Counted from the first letter of the stretch, positions 36,026 through 46,109 are shown. The stretch is DNA of 64,000 nucleotides from Acinetobacter sp. CFCC 10889 (GCF_003268395.1 NZ_LQXQ01000023.1:1-64000), one strand, 5' to 3'. Notes: generated from the letters alone by a model not told the origin. A program made the numbers and translations.

Positions 36026-36988
36026 TCAGATTTTTTGTGTTAACCATTGAAATAAACTTTCATAAACTTGGATCCGAACAGGTGATGCTGACAACACTAA
36101 ATCATGTAATCCATTTTTAATTGGAATGACACTGACATCACCTTGTAATTTATTTGCATACTTTTCAATATCTTTAACGTCTAAAATAATGTCACTGGTC
36201 TTAGCAGCTCGGTTCATTTTTTTAGGATTTTTGGTTTGATGTGAACACATGATCAAGGCTGGTACATTGATTTTTGCACCTGCATGGATTTCTTTCTGTG
36301 CTTCAAAAATGGCATGTACAAAACTTAAATATACTTTTGCATATTTGGTCGGTTTCCATGTCAGATTAAAATCCCATTCTCCCGACAAATCTTTATGTAG
36401 GCTTGGTACATAGTTTTTATTTAAATCGCTTGGAAATTTAATATTTGGGAATTTTTGCCCAAGTTTGCTTAAACGAGGCAGTGCGAGTTTTTTCTTTAAA
36501 ATATTCATATTAAAGTCATAAAATGGACTATTGCACCATAGCGCTTTGATTGTAGGGTGATCAAGGTTGTGCGCTGCAAAAAGTGTGGCAATCAGTCCGC
36601 CTGTCGAATGTCCTGCTAACACGATGCTGTCATGTTGCTCAGATGCAATAATATCAAGGGCTTGGTGGATTTCAGCATCGTATTCATTGAGGTTTTTTAC
36701 ATAATAATATTTCTGGTGTGGGCGATATGAGCGACCATATTTTCTTAGGTCAACTGCATAAAAATCATAGCCATGTTGATTAAACTGCTCAGCCATTTCT
36801 TTTTGAAAAAAATAATCAATAAAGCCATGAATATATAACACTGCTTTGTTGGTCGGTTGTGTGGCTTTTTTTCGGATCAGTGTGGCAACCACTTTACCTT
36901 GATCATCATCAGGAAAATCCAAAGTCATTTGTTCAAAGCCTGCACCAAGAATGTCAGGCAGATAATTTAAATTTTGTGGGTTTGACAT
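36026..36988 (-). CDS. alpha/beta hydrolase (serine aminopeptidase S33-like lysophospholipase)
   Basis: A 320-aa alpha/beta-hydrolase. The nucleophile elbow GHSTGG (AGHSTGGLIATLF, about residue 122) and a C-terminal His (NGLHDLVL, about 295) with an acidic residue between complete the triad, and an early HG motif (YIHGFIDYF) forms the oxyanion hole. There is no signal peptide, so it is cytosolic. The family includes monoacylglycerol and lysophospholipid hydrolases; the substrate here is unknown. It lies between the aldehyde dehydrogenase regulator and the alcohol dehydrogenase but is separated from each by a terminator, so it is probably a single-gene unit. Confidence 0.85.
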   Translation of the reverse strand: MSNPQNLNYLPDILGAGFEQMTLDFPDDDQGKVVATLIRKKATQPTNKAVLYIHGFIDYFFQKEMAEQFNQHGYDFYAVDLRKYGRSYRPHQKYYYVKNLNEYDAEIHQALDIIASEQHDSIVLAGHSTGGLIATLFAAHNLDHPTIKALWCNSPFYDFNMNILKKKLALPRLSKLGQKFPNIKFPSDLNKNYVPSLHKDLSGEWDFNLTWKPTKYAKVYLSFVHAIFEAQKEIHAGAKINVPALIMCSHQTKNPKKMNRAAKTSDIILDVKDIEKYANKLQGDVSVIPIKNGLHDLVLSASPVRIQVYESLFQWLTQKI

Positions 36989-37111
36989 TTTTACTGATAT
37001 CCAATTTGTGCACTATGAATGATCATAAAATGTTTTTGCTAGATGGTGAAGTTTTTGTGAGTGAAATGTGATTAATTTTTGATTTTATTATTGTTATTGA
37101 AAAAATCATAA

Positions 37112-37143
37112 TAAAAAAAGGGAATATCGGTCAAGATATTCCC
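37112..37143 (-). terminator. rho-independent terminator after the alcohol dehydrogenase
   Basis: GGGAATATC/GATATTCCC (37120-37128/37135-37143) is a 9-bp stem followed on the minus strand by a run of seven T residues. It ends the iron-type alcohol dehydrogenase transcript. Confidence 0.88.
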
Positions 37144-37181
37144 AAAAAGTAGTTCGGAAAATAAAGCGAAAAAGGAGAGAG

Positions 37182-38354
37182 TTACATTGCCGCCTCAAAA
37201 ATAGCAATCACTTGTGCATCAGTTGCTTTACGTGGATTGGTTAACATACACGCATCTTTTTGCGCATTTGAAGTCATCACCGCATGATCTTCAGCTTTTA
37301 CGCCAAGTTCTGCTAAACCAGATGGAATACCGATTGATGCAGATAACTCACGAATTGCGGTAATCGCAGCATTAGCAGCTTCAGTTTGTGTTAAACCATG
37401 TGTATCTACACCCATGAGTTGTGCGATTTTCACATAACGATCTGGACAAGAAATTAGGTTAAATTCACATACATGTGGTAATAAGATCGCATTACACACG
37501 CCGTGTGGAAGGTTGTAGAAACCACCGAGTTGATGTGCCATTGCGTGAACATAACCAAGAGATGCATTGTTAAATGCCATACCCGCAAGGTATTGTGCAT
37601 ACGCCATTGCATCACGTGCTTCTAAGTTCTCACCGTTAGCCACAGCAGGACGTAACCATTCACTGATCATGGTAATCGCTTTTTCAGCACATGCATCTGT
37701 GATTGGATTTGCAGCAGTAGACACATATGCTTCAACCGCATGTGTTAATGCATCCATACCTGTTGCAGCAGTCAATGCCGCAGGTTTTGCGATCATGAGC
37801 TTAGGATCATCAATAGCAACCAGTGGAGTACAACGCCAGTCTACAATCGCCATTTTTACATGTGTATCTGTATTGGTAATGATACAGAAACGTGTCATTT
37901 CAGATGCTGTGCCTGCAGTCGTGTTGATTGCAACAAGCGGTGTCATAGGAACTTTACTTTGATCGATCCCTTCATAATCACGGATATGACCACCACCTGC
38001 AGTAACTAAGCCGATCCCTTTTGCGCAGTCATGTGATGAACCGCCACCAAGAGATACGATGAAATCACAGCCATTGTCGTTATATTCTTTCACACCGTTA
38101 TGAACGTTGATATCTGTTGGGTTTGGTTCTGCGCCTGGAAAAACGTGGCTGTCTACGCCAGCATCTTTTAGGTAACCAACGATGATATCTGCAACGCCAA
38201 ATTTAAATAAACCTGCATCTGTTACGATCAGTGCTTTTTTAGCACCTAAGTTCTGTGCTTTAGCACCCACTTCTTTGGCACAACCTGGTCCAAATAATGA
38301 AACACAAGGGATATAAAAGCCGTTTGTTTGATCTGCAATATTTTTAAAAGCCAT
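37182..38354 (-). CDS. iron-containing alcohol dehydrogenase
   Basis: A group III (Fe-type) NAD-dependent alcohol dehydrogenase, 390 aa. The N-terminal cofactor domain shows KALIVTDAGLFKFG and SLGGGSSHDCAKGIGL. The metal site is in the C-terminal half: Asp in GMDALTHAVEAYVS and the His pattern GYVHAMAHQLGGFYNLPHGVCNAILLPHV. The Met at 38354 has AAGGAA 8 nt upstream and gives the usual length; an earlier in-frame reading to 38408 lacks support. Together with the nearby aldehyde dehydrogenase it would carry ethanol or another primary alcohol to the acid. Confidence 0.95.
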   Translation of the reverse strand: MAFKNIADQTNGFYIPCVSLFGPGCAKEVGAKAQNLGAKKALIVTDAGLFKFGVADIIVGYLKDAGVDSHVFPGAEPNPTDINVHNGVKEYNDNGCDFIVSLGGGSSHDCAKGIGLVTAGGGHIRDYEGIDQSKVPMTPLVAINTTAGTASEMTRFCIITNTDTHVKMAIVDWRCTPLVAIDDPKLMIAKPAALTAATGMDALTHAVEAYVSTAANPITDACAEKAITMISEWLRPAVANGENLEARDAMAYAQYLAGMAFNNASLGYVHAMAHQLGGFYNLPHGVCNAILLPHVCEFNLISCPDRYVKIAQLMGVDTHGLTQTEAANAAITAIRELSASIGIPSGLAELGVKAEDHAVMTSNAQKDACMLTNPRKATDAQVIAIFEAAM

Positions 38355-38632
38355 GGTGCGATTCCTTCTACCATATTTGTTATTAATCATCCAACAGGTG
38401 ATGATCACCTTGAGAATGAGTATTGCCTGAGCGATTTAATTTTTATACCTACTAAACACCTACCAAATAAAAATAAATAAAATGAATAAGTTATTTGAAG
38501 TGTGGATTTTAATAAAAATTTTAAATAAGAAAAATTCATAAAAAATAAAGCGAAAAAGAACACAAATCTTCAAAGTAGAGCGCTTATAATGGACTGGTAT
38601 TGGGGAATATTTGACATGAGAAACACATCCAT

Positions 38633-40666
38633 ATGTTGCCACTTGATGATCAACAACACATAAATCCACATCAGTGGACAGCACAACAATTATTGAATAT
38701 TGCGCCAACATTGCGACACATTTTCCAGCAGCAATGGGTGTATTTACAGCATATTGATGCACAAAATATGTTGCGAATGGATGTGGGAAATAAACAACTT
38801 TTGATTGCAAATGGATTATTGATTATTGATTTTAATCATGAAAATGAAATATTGCAGTTGCGAGTACATGATATAGATTTACCAATAGAAAAAATTTCAA
38901 AAGTTATTTTACAAGACATCGCCTTTCTGACAGGCAACCGTTCACCACAACATCCAACCACGATCAAAACCAATGTTCAAGTGCTACGTCAAGCCTTGAT
39001 GGAACAAGTATTTGAATGGGTCGATGCTGAAAATCATATTGAACAATTTATCTATAATATTTCAGTACATGATGCAGTACAGATTGATGCGTTATTGGTG
39101 CAGCAACATTACTATGATCAGCCACATTTAACTGCTTTTGCTGAACATGGAACACAAATTCCCTTAGATGTAGAGTTAAATATTAAACATTTATGTTTGG
39201 CGAATTCGGTGAAAGGGGAACAATTTATTGCTGTTAATGAACTGATTCCAATCTATGAGGAATTGTGTTTTTCAGCACAAAAATTTTTGCCTGAAGAAAT
39301 TTATCATTTAGTGCAATGTTTCTATCCTGAACAATTTAACTTGATCAATCTGCTTGAACATCAACAAGATTTCCAATTATTAAGACAACATGCGCTTGAA
39401 AAACCAAATGTCATCGCTTATGCAAAATTGATGCATCGAGGCTATTGGCAATATCAAAATTTACTTGATAAAGCACACTTTTTAGATGCTAAAAGCTCAT
39501 ATTGGGATGATTCACAACTGGCACGACTTCCTGTTTTTTACCAAGCCAAAGCAGTAAATTGGTTATTTAAACAAAAACTTGAGTTAAATTTATGGTTGAG
39601 TCAATCCATTCAAAATCCAAATTTGCGAGTCGCTGTAACGGCGTTGAGTTTTGTCGATAGTAGTCATGTGCATCCACAAGTCATTGTATTAACACTGCAA
39701 TATTTTCAAAATGTTGCAGCTCGTTTATTTTTAGCAGAATGCCGACACTTATCGCTTGAGCAGCAATGGTTTTTAAACCCTGAAAATAAAAAATATCGTT
39801 TAAATGAAAGTCGTGAACATTTAGATCAAAAAAATGCCATTAGTGCTTCGATGTTATATGTCGAAGAATGGCTTGAGCTGGTACATATATTATCGAAAAA
39901 CAATGCGAAATTACTCAAACAATGTTATGTAAAACTGAGCAGAGTAATGCAAGCATATATGTTGTTTTTACAGAAAATTGTGCAAAATTTACCGACTGAG
40001 CTATGGAATTTTATTGATCCTAAAACGCATCAACAACACGACTTTTTTAAAGCTTTACAACAGTCGAAAATGGAAGTCTCTGCGTTTAGGCAGCTTTTTA
40101 AATATCAAGTGACTCATCCGCAGCGTTCGATCAGTATTTTTAATGCTTATGTGGCGGATTATTTATTGGATCACTTTTCACAACAACGTGATGTAAATAA
40201 AAATATGACTTGGCAAGCATTATTTCAGCAAGCACATGAATGGCATCAAAAACTTGAGTTTGACAATACTTTAAATTATTTGAAACATCGTATTGAAACA
40301 GAAAGTTGGCAGCGAATTTCACCTGAGCCGATCATGTATTTTGAAGGTTGGTGCTTTGAAGAATTACATGAATTAGAACGTGTAATTCAAGAGTCTGTGG
40401 ACTATAAACACTGTTTGGCACATTCATATACTGAGCGTATGTTGGCACAGGAATATGTGGCATTTCATATTTATCCAGAGCATCACCCTACACAATGCTT
40501 GACATTGGGCTGTGTGTATAAAGATGATCAATTACATTTTGATCAACTAGAATATCCAAGTAATCGTGCCGCAGATGATGCTTGTCTTAGCAAAGTCTCT
40601 GCTTTTATTGCTGAATTTAATTTGATGCTGCGTAAACGGCGGGTCGATGCACGGATTTTGGCATAA
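38633..40666 (+). CDS. large PcfJ-like protein
   Basis: A 677-aa soluble protein of uncertain function. The C-terminal third carries HCLAHSYTERMLAQEYVAFHI (about residues 593-613), which resembles the core of the PcfJ domain (HC-x2-SY followed by a strand), a domain known from conjugative plasmids and mobile elements. The rest is helical, rich in Gln, His and Leu, without other motifs I can name. It lies 61 bp upstream of a PIF1-like helicase on the same strand; the pairing may be functional. No other mobile-element genes are visible. The ATG at 38633 has no strong ribosome site. Confidence 0.5.
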   Translation: MLPLDDQQHINPHQWTAQQLLNIAPTLRHIFQQQWVYLQHIDAQNMLRMDVGNKQLLIANGLLIIDFNHENEILQLRVHDIDLPIEKISKVILQDIAFLTGNRSPQHPTTIKTNVQVLRQALMEQVFEWVDAENHIEQFIYNISVHDAVQIDALLVQQHYYDQPHLTAFAEHGTQIPLDVELNIKHLCLANSVKGEQFIAVNELIPIYEELCFSAQKFLPEEIYHLVQCFYPEQFNLINLLEHQQDFQLLRQHALEKPNVIAYAKLMHRGYWQYQNLLDKAHFLDAKSSYWDDSQLARLPVFYQAKAVNWLFKQKLELNLWLSQSIQNPNLRVAVTALSFVDSSHVHPQVIVLTLQYFQNVAARLFLAECRHLSLEQQWFLNPENKKYRLNESREHLDQKNAISASMLYVEEWLELVHILSKNNAKLLKQCYVKLSRVMQAYMLFLQKIVQNLPTELWNFIDPKTHQQHDFFKALQQSKMEVSAFRQLFKYQVTHPQRSISIFNAYVADYLLDHFSQQRDVNKNMTWQALFQQAHEWHQKLEFDNTLNYLKHRIETESWQRISPEPIMYFEGWCFEELHELERVIQESVDYKHCLAHSYTERMLAQEYVAFHIYPEHHPTQCLTLGCVYKDDQLHFDQLEYPSNRAADDACLSKVSAFIAEFNLMLRKRRVDARILA

Positions 40667-40727
40667 AAACTTAACTTTTTTGTCAAAAATCGTTAGGCTA
40701 TAGCGGTCTGATAAGGTCTAGGTTGTT

Positions 40728-42442
40728 ATGAAACAAGAAACTGCGCTGAAACTCATGAAAACAGGTGAAAATGTCTTTTTGACAGGTTCAGCAGGTGCAG
40801 GAAAAACATATACCTTAAATCAGTATATAAATTACTTGAAAGTTCGCAAAGTTCCTGTGGCGATTACGGCATCTACAGGCATCGCAGCAACGCACATGAA
40901 TGGTATGACCATTCATACTTGGGCAGGCATTGGCATTAAAGATGTCCTTTCAGATGAAGATCTGAAACGCATGAAAGAACGTAAATATTTAAAAGAGCAT
41001 TTGGAAAATGCCCAAGTATTGATTATTGATGAAATTTCGATGCTACATGCCAAACAACTGAATTTGGTCAATCAAGTTTAAAATATTTTAAAGAGTCTGA
41101 TGAGGCTTTTGGTGGGATTCAAGTCATTGCTGCGGGGGATTTTTTTCAGTTACCACCTGTAGGAAAAAATGATGAAAAAAACCGTGATAAGTTTTGTTTT
41201 ATGTCAAATGCATGGGTTGAAGCCAAATTTCGAGTGTGCTATTTGACCGAACAACATCGTCAAGATGATTCGGCATTGAATGATGTTTTAAATGCAATTC
41301 GAGCGCAAAGTATTCAACCACAACATTTGCAAGCCCTACATAACACCCGTAATCAAGACATTGGTGATACCTATACACGTCTATATACTCATAATATGGA
41401 CGTGGACAATATTAATTATAAGCATTTAAATGAAATTTCAGGTAAAGAACATCAGTTTGTTGCAGTGACTGATGGCAATGAAAAATTGATTGAAACCCTT
41501 AAGTCTTCAGTTCGTGCGCCCGATGAATTAACCCTAAAAAAACATGCCAAAGTGATGTTTGTAAAAAACAACTTTGATATGGGTTATATCAATGGCAGTT
41601 TGGGTGAAGTGGTTGGTTTTGAAGAAGATGATGAATTGGGTTTATTGCCTAAAGTAAAGCTGACGGATGGCACGACTTTGTTGGTCGAACCTGAAACATG
41701 GTCAGTGGATAATGATGCAGGTAAAACCATTGCCAGTTTACAGCAAGTTCCATTACGTTTGGCATGGGCAATTACCATTCATAAATCACAAGGTATGACG
41801 CTAGAAGCAGCTGAAATTAATCTGTCACATACCTTTGAAAAAGGTCAAGGTTATGTGGCACTGTCACGTTTAAAATCAATCAATGGCTTGCGTTTACTTG
41901 GTTTTAACGAACAAGCTTTAGAGTTAGACAGTCTAGCCATCAAGGCAGATCGCCGTTTCCAAGAACTGTCAACTGAGGCAGAACAACACTTTGCTGAAGA
42001 AGATTTGACTGTTCAGCACAATGCCTTTATTCGCCATTGTGGTGGTACATTGAATGCGTCTGAAATTCAACGCAATGAGAAAAAGTTAGCAAAAACTGGG
42101 GGTAAAACCAATTATGCCACAGCAACTTTGGATGAAACCCGTGAGTTGTTTGAAAATGGTTATGAAATTCAGGATATTGCCAATGAACGAGGCTTGACAC
42201 CTGCGACTATTATCAATCATTTGGCAAAATTACACCGTGAACAAGGTTTAGACATTTCGGTGGCGAGCCCAGATGAAAATGTGCTTGAGCAAGTACGTAA
42301 AATTTATAAAAAATTGCAAAAACGTCAAGATCCAAGCCATTTTAGTGAAGAGGGTACAATCAAGTTACGTCCAATTGTCGAGTTAACCAGTCCGAAAATG
42401 GGCTATGACCAAGTACGTTTAGCACTGTTATTTATCGAATAA
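40728..42442 (+). pseudogene. PIF1-like ATP-dependent DNA helicase, interrupted by a 1-base frameshift
   Basis: An SF1 helicase of the PIF1/RecD2-like group. The first part (40728 to about 41079) has Walker A GSAGAGKT (about residues 20-27), ASTGIAA and Walker B LIIDEISML, then stops after QLNLVNQV. The second part continues in another frame from about 41080 with AAGDFFQLPPVG, TEQHRQ (motif IV-like) and the late motifs AITIHKSQGMTLE and GYVALSRLKS, to a C-terminal helix-turn-helix-like region (NGYEIQDIANERGLTPATIINHL). Adding one T to the T-run at 41077-41079 restores VNQVLKYFKE and a 571-aa protein. The rest is conserved, so an indel error is likely. Confidence 0.88.
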
Positions 42443-42529
42443 TGTAAATTTTAATATTGAAAAAGATATTGAATTTTACATTAAATTATTTTAATTTATT
42501 GGGCAAAATGCCAAAAAAGGAAGCGTGTC

Positions 42530-42898
42530 GTGCCACAAATGGTTGTTGAGTATTCAGACAATATCACAGAACTGAATCATCAAGATTTGATGTTAAATTT
42601 AAATCATGCTTTGTTTGATACGGGTTTGATTGACCATCCTTTTAATATCAAAACACGTATCCGTGCCAATCAGGATTTTTTGATTGGTTTTGGTGATAAT
42701 CAACAAGCGTATATTCATGTACGTTTAGGCATTATGACAGGGCGTACTTTAGAACAACGTCAATTGATTTCTGAGCAATTATTGACATGTTTAAAAAATT
42801 TTGACAAATATCAAGCATCAGGTTTAGAAATACAATTGTGTGTCGAAATCGCTGAAATGCCCAAAGAAGTGTATGGAAAGGTCAGTGTTTTGAAATAA
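42530..42898 (+). CDS. 5-carboxymethyl-2-hydroxymuconate isomerase-like tautomerase
   Basis: A 122-aa tautomerase-superfamily protein of the CHMI type, which isomerises a dienoate in homoprotocatechuate breakdown. The catalytic residue of this family is the N-terminal Pro, exposed after Met removal. The GTG start at 42530 gives (M)PQMVVEYSDNI and places that Pro, so I prefer it to later Mets; AAAGGAAG lies upstream at a usable distance. The body shows IHVRLGIMTGRT and the length is normal. No other homoprotocatechuate gene is near, so the physiological role is open. Confidence 0.82.
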   Translation: MPQMVVEYSDNITELNHQDLMLNLNHALFDTGLIDHPFNIKTRIRANQDFLIGFGDNQQAYIHVRLGIMTGRTLEQRQLISEQLLTCLKNFDKYQASGLEIQLCVEIAEMPKEVYGKVSVLK

Positions 42899-43023
42899 CA
42901 TTTATATCACATCAAAGAGGTTTAATGTTTAAATCTCTTTGTATAAAAATTCACAATGTATTTTAAAATTTAAGGATCGTCTTATAAAATAGCAGTTACA
43001 AATCGAATATTAAAAAGAAATGA

Positions 43024-43752
43024 ATGATGATTATATTTGGAAAGCCCTTTGGGACATGGAATTTTACACAGGAAATAGACTCGATAGAAGATGATTCTAC
43101 TAAAGATTCATTAATGAATGACTTATGTACCTTACTCATAATCTTGGAAGAATACGGAATTTTTTTTCCAAAAAAAATAAAATTAAAAGATGATGTTCAA
43201 GTTGTTGATAGTTCTTCATTTGAATATGATATTCAAGATTATATAATCTTAGATAAAGATGATTATAAAGATACAGATTATTGGTTTGATTTATTTCATC
43301 AATTTAATCATGTAGAAAAAAAAATTCCTTATACAATTGATATTAATGGCTTAACGCTGTTGTTAGAAAATGGCAATAAAGTTTTTTCAGAGGATGGTTT
43401 TTGTATTACTATTTATTTTGAAAATAATAAAATAGAATTTATTTTGTCAACTTATGCAACCGATTGGTTAGCTTATCGTGCGGATCTACGTGGTGGTATT
43501 AACCCTGATTATGAAGTGAATGCCATACGTTTGGAGCAAGCTTTAATAGCAATCACAAAAACATTCGCTCATTATGAAGTTGAACAAATTGTAACTGAGA
43601 TAGAGGCTTATGATCCAAATAGACTATTTAGATTGGTAAATCAAAGATATGCCGAGTTTGAAGGTGTTGAAGAAATTGTACTTTATGACCCTTCAGGACG
43701 CATGATGGGAAGTTATAATCCTGTGACAGGTGAAGTTGAAAATTTAATGTAA
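43024..43752 (+). CDS. hypothetical protein, 242 aa
   Basis: I do not recognise a family. The protein is soluble and very acidic, rich in Ile, Asp, Tyr and Lys (for example DDYKDTDYWFDLF), and its DNA is more AT-rich than that of its neighbours in the first 450 bp, which may hint at separate acquisition. A more ordinary C-terminal part ends IVLYDPSGRMMGSYNPVTGEVENLM-like. The start may be 43024 or 43027, and no good ribosome site is visible. It lies alone between the tautomerase and the porin. Immunity-like proteins often look like this, but no toxin is adjacent. Confidence 0.6.
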   Translation: MMIIFGKPFGTWNFTQEIDSIEDDSTKDSLMNDLCTLLIILEEYGIFFPKKIKLKDDVQVVDSSSFEYDIQDYIILDKDDYKDTDYWFDLFHQFNHVEKKIPYTIDINGLTLLLENGNKVFSEDGFCITIYFENNKIEFILSTYATDWLAYRADLRGGINPDYEVNAIRLEQALIAITKTFAHYEVEQIVTEIEAYDPNRLFRLVNQRYAEFEGVEEIVLYDPSGRMMGSYNPVTGEVENLM

Positions 43753-43778
43753 TCATATTTTATGATTAATGAATTAGA

Positions 43779-43814
43779 AAAGGAACATGATTGCTCATAT
43801 TCCTTTCTTATTTT
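43779..43814. terminator. terminator between the orphan and the porin
   Basis: AAAGGAA(cATGA)...(TCAta)TTCCTTT forms a stem flanked by an A-run and a T-rich tail, between convergent genes; it probably works in both directions. Confidence 0.65.
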
Positions 43815-43829
43815 GTCGCTTAGGATATA

Positions 43830-44909
43830 TTAGAAATTATATTCCATACCTACGCCAACGACAGTTTTCTTATCTTCAGCTTTCCAATCTTGTTTCTGTT
43901 GTGCAAGTACACCATAGAAACGTGTTTGTTTATTGAAGTTATAATCCACACCAACACCATATTGGTCAATCGTGCGATCCGTCATGCCATCAGCAGTCGT
44001 TTCAGCCGATTGATATTGTGCTTTTAAAGTTACTGGTGTTTCTGGGATGGTATAACCCGCAGTAATTGCCCATGCTTTTTCTTCAGCAGATGCAGCTTCA
44101 GGTTTAAGTTTTGCAGCAGCTAATGCCGCAGCAGAAGGTGAGTCAGAAAGTTCAGCATGTTGCCATAAAGCACCAAAAACTAAACCTTTCGCACCTAAAG
44201 CACCTAAGTCTAACGAGCCTGTTACACGATAAGCGTCAGACTCAACATCTTTTAAGCTCAGTGCAGCATAATCACCTGGTACAGCGAAGTTACCTGCAAT
44301 CGCAGCAGCTAAACCGATGTCTTTATTTTCATAAGAAATAGAAGTCGAAACACCACTGAAGCTGTCATTTTCTTTGGTTGTATATTCAGTAGAGTTATGT
44401 TCACCTACTTGTGCCATGAGGTTGAACTGTAAACCTGGAATGATCAGATTTTTATCAGTTTCAAAACCAACGACATTTTTTAGACGCTCTTCGCCGTGCA
44501 TTGTTTTGGTAATATCTAGATTTGTATCATCATTGAAGATGTCTTGATATTTTCCTGCTGAAGTTTTGAAATAAGAATCGTAATTACCCGCTTTTACTGT
44601 ACCAATGTCTTTAAATTTAAGACCTAAGAAACGGTTACGTGCGCTCCAGTCTGTATCTGAACCTGAACCATCAGTAGAAACAGCCCATTCAGCTTGATAT
44701 ACCGCTGCAATATTATCTGTTAACGCTTCTTCGCCTTTAACCCCAATACGAGAAGAGTTTGAATTTAATTGAGTTTCATCGTTGTCTGCAAAATCATAAT
44801 TTTGAACTTGGTTTAACGAAACATTGAGCTTACCATACAATGTTGGCGCTGCTTGCGCTGCGCTTAAGCCGAATGATGCAACTGCGGCAGCGAGTAGCAC
44901 TTTTTTCAT
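43830..44909 (-). CDS. Gram-negative porin
   Basis: An outer-membrane general porin (Porin_4 type), 359 aa. A typical signal peptide ends SAAQA, followed by APTLYGKLNVSL, the standard first strand of neisserial/Acinetobacter porins. Regular amphipathic beta strands follow, with the loop-3 region near GNYDSYFKTSAG, and the protein ends VGMEYNF with the C-terminal Phe needed for barrel assembly. It would let small solutes through the outer membrane. It is monocistronic: about 265 bp upstream and a terminator downstream. GGAGAAATCTCA before the ATG is a good ribosome site. Confidence 0.92.
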   Translation of the reverse strand: MKKVLLAAAVASFGLSAAQAAPTLYGKLNVSLNQVQNYDFADNDETQLNSNSSRIGVKGEEALTDNIAAVYQAEWAVSTDGSGSDTDWSARNRFLGLKFKDIGTVKAGNYDSYFKTSAGKYQDIFNDDTNLDITKTMHGEERLKNVVGFETDKNLIIPGLQFNLMAQVGEHNSTEYTTKENDSFSGVSTSISYENKDIGLAAAIAGNFAVPGDYAALSLKDVESDAYRVTGSLDLGALGAKGLVFGALWQHAELSDSPSAAALAAAKLKPEAASAEEKAWAITAGYTIPETPVTLKAQYQSAETTADGMTDRTIDQYGVGVDYNFNKQTRFYGVLAQQKQDWKAEDKKTVVGVGMEYNF

Positions 44910-45128
44910 TGAGATTTCTCCAAATCTGTCCTAGTAGGGCATAAACCTATAAATTTTTTATATAGCGTCAGTAAGAAACAAATCTTTACGTGACTCACTA
45001 ACTTGGATGCAGTATCTGAAAACTTTGTTACAAATGGGTGAAGAGCAGATGACATTTTGATGACGAAATGTTTGCTAGAAGAAAAAAATGTTTGAAATAA
45101 TAGATATTTTTCTTTAAAGAATAAAAAA

Positions 45129-45151
45129 AATGAGGCTAAATAGCCTCATTT
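45129..45151. terminator. rho-independent terminator after the HIT gene
   Basis: AATGAGGCTA/TAGCCTCATT is a perfect 10-bp stem with an AAA-type loop and flanking A/T runs, downstream of the minus-strand HIT gene. Confidence 0.9.
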
Positions 45152-45174
45152 CTTATTGATTTAAGTATTTTATT

Positions 45175-45588
45175 TTAAAGCGCAGCTTTGATTTGTTCTG
45201 CAAATGCTTTAATTTTTTCTTGATCACCCATTTGTGCAGCATGCTTACCAAGTTCATGTATTGAGCTTGGAATGAGGTGAAAATGCACATGTGGTACAGT
45301 TTGACCTGCGGCTTCACCTGAAAGTTGCATGAGTACAATGCCTTGAACATTGAGTGCTTTTTTCATGGCATTGGCAACTTTTTGTACCACTTGGATGGTA
45401 TATGCGGCTGCATCTGGTGGAAGATCAAGTAATGTCACGGCTGGAGTTTTTGGAATGACTAAAGTATGACCATCGGCTTGTGGCATGATATCCATGAATG
45501 CCAACACTTGTTCATCTTCATAGATTTTTATTGCAGGAAGTTCACCACGTAAAATTCGTGCAAAAATATTTTGATCATCGTAAGCCAT
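45175..45588 (-). CDS. HIT-family nucleotide hydrolase/transferase
   Basis: A 137-aa histidine-triad protein. The triad HVHFHLIPS (His-x-His-x-His) is at about residues 97-101, with the N-terminal strand motif IFARILRGELPAIKIYED and HTLVIPK of the HinT group. These cytosolic enzymes cleave nucleoside phosphoramidates or dinucleotides. AAGGAATTTAAA before the ATG is a good ribosome site. It is monocistronic with its own terminator, 53 bp downstream of the small secreted protein gene on the same strand. Confidence 0.92.
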   Translation of the reverse strand: MAYDDQNIFARILRGELPAIKIYEDEQVLAFMDIMPQADGHTLVIPKTPAVTLLDLPPDAAAYTIQVVQKVANAMKKALNVQGIVLMQLSGEAAGQTVPHVHFHLIPSSIHELGKHAAQMGDQEKIKAFAEQIKAAL

Positions 45589-45641
45589 TTTAAATTCCTT
45601 GCTTATGCTGTTTTTAAACTATAAAAGTATCTATCATACCG

Positions 45642-45911
45642 TTATTTACAGCTTAATTCTTTTTGACGCGCAGCAATTTGATCCAATTTTTGCTGTTCTT
45701 TTTCAGAAAACTTAGGTTTTGATGTAAAACAGTTTTCATTACCAAATTTTGCTTTTGCTTCAGGGTCTTTGAAGCAGAAACCTTTTGATGCATAAATAAC
45801 GTTATAGTCATCTTGCAGTTTTTTACATTCTTGTGCGTTATCCGCAGCAAAAGTAGAAGAACCGATGAATAAACTGGTCAATGCAAAGGTTGTAACTAAA
45901 AACTTTTTCAT
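45642..45911 (-). CDS. small secreted YARHG-like protein
   Basis: An 89-aa protein with a clear Sec signal peptide (cleavage after TFA, before ADNAQEC) and a mature part of about 67 residues containing four Cys, probably two disulfides. The segment IYASKGFCFKDPEAKAKFG resembles the YARHG domain of small extracytoplasmic proteins with unknown function. It is probably periplasmic. TGAGGTAAACTC lies just before the ATG as a ribosome site. It is a single gene upstream of the HIT gene on the minus strand. Confidence 0.7.
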   Translation of the reverse strand: MKKFLVTTFALTSLFIGSSTFAADNAQECKKLQDDYNVIYASKGFCFKDPEAKAKFGNENCFTSKPKFSEKEQQKLDQIAARQKELSCK

Positions 45912-46109
45912 GAGTTTACCTCAATTGGACATACTGTCACTTATATGGTTTAGATTATAGAGGACTATCTTTGTTTTTCAATGATGAAAAATTATTCAAG
46001 TGTAATTTTACTTCATATTTTATTCATATATTACAAAATGATTTAAATATCAGTCATTTTTATATCTGAAGCACTGTTTATTTAAAAAGTAAAAAACAAG
46101 CTTTTAAAT

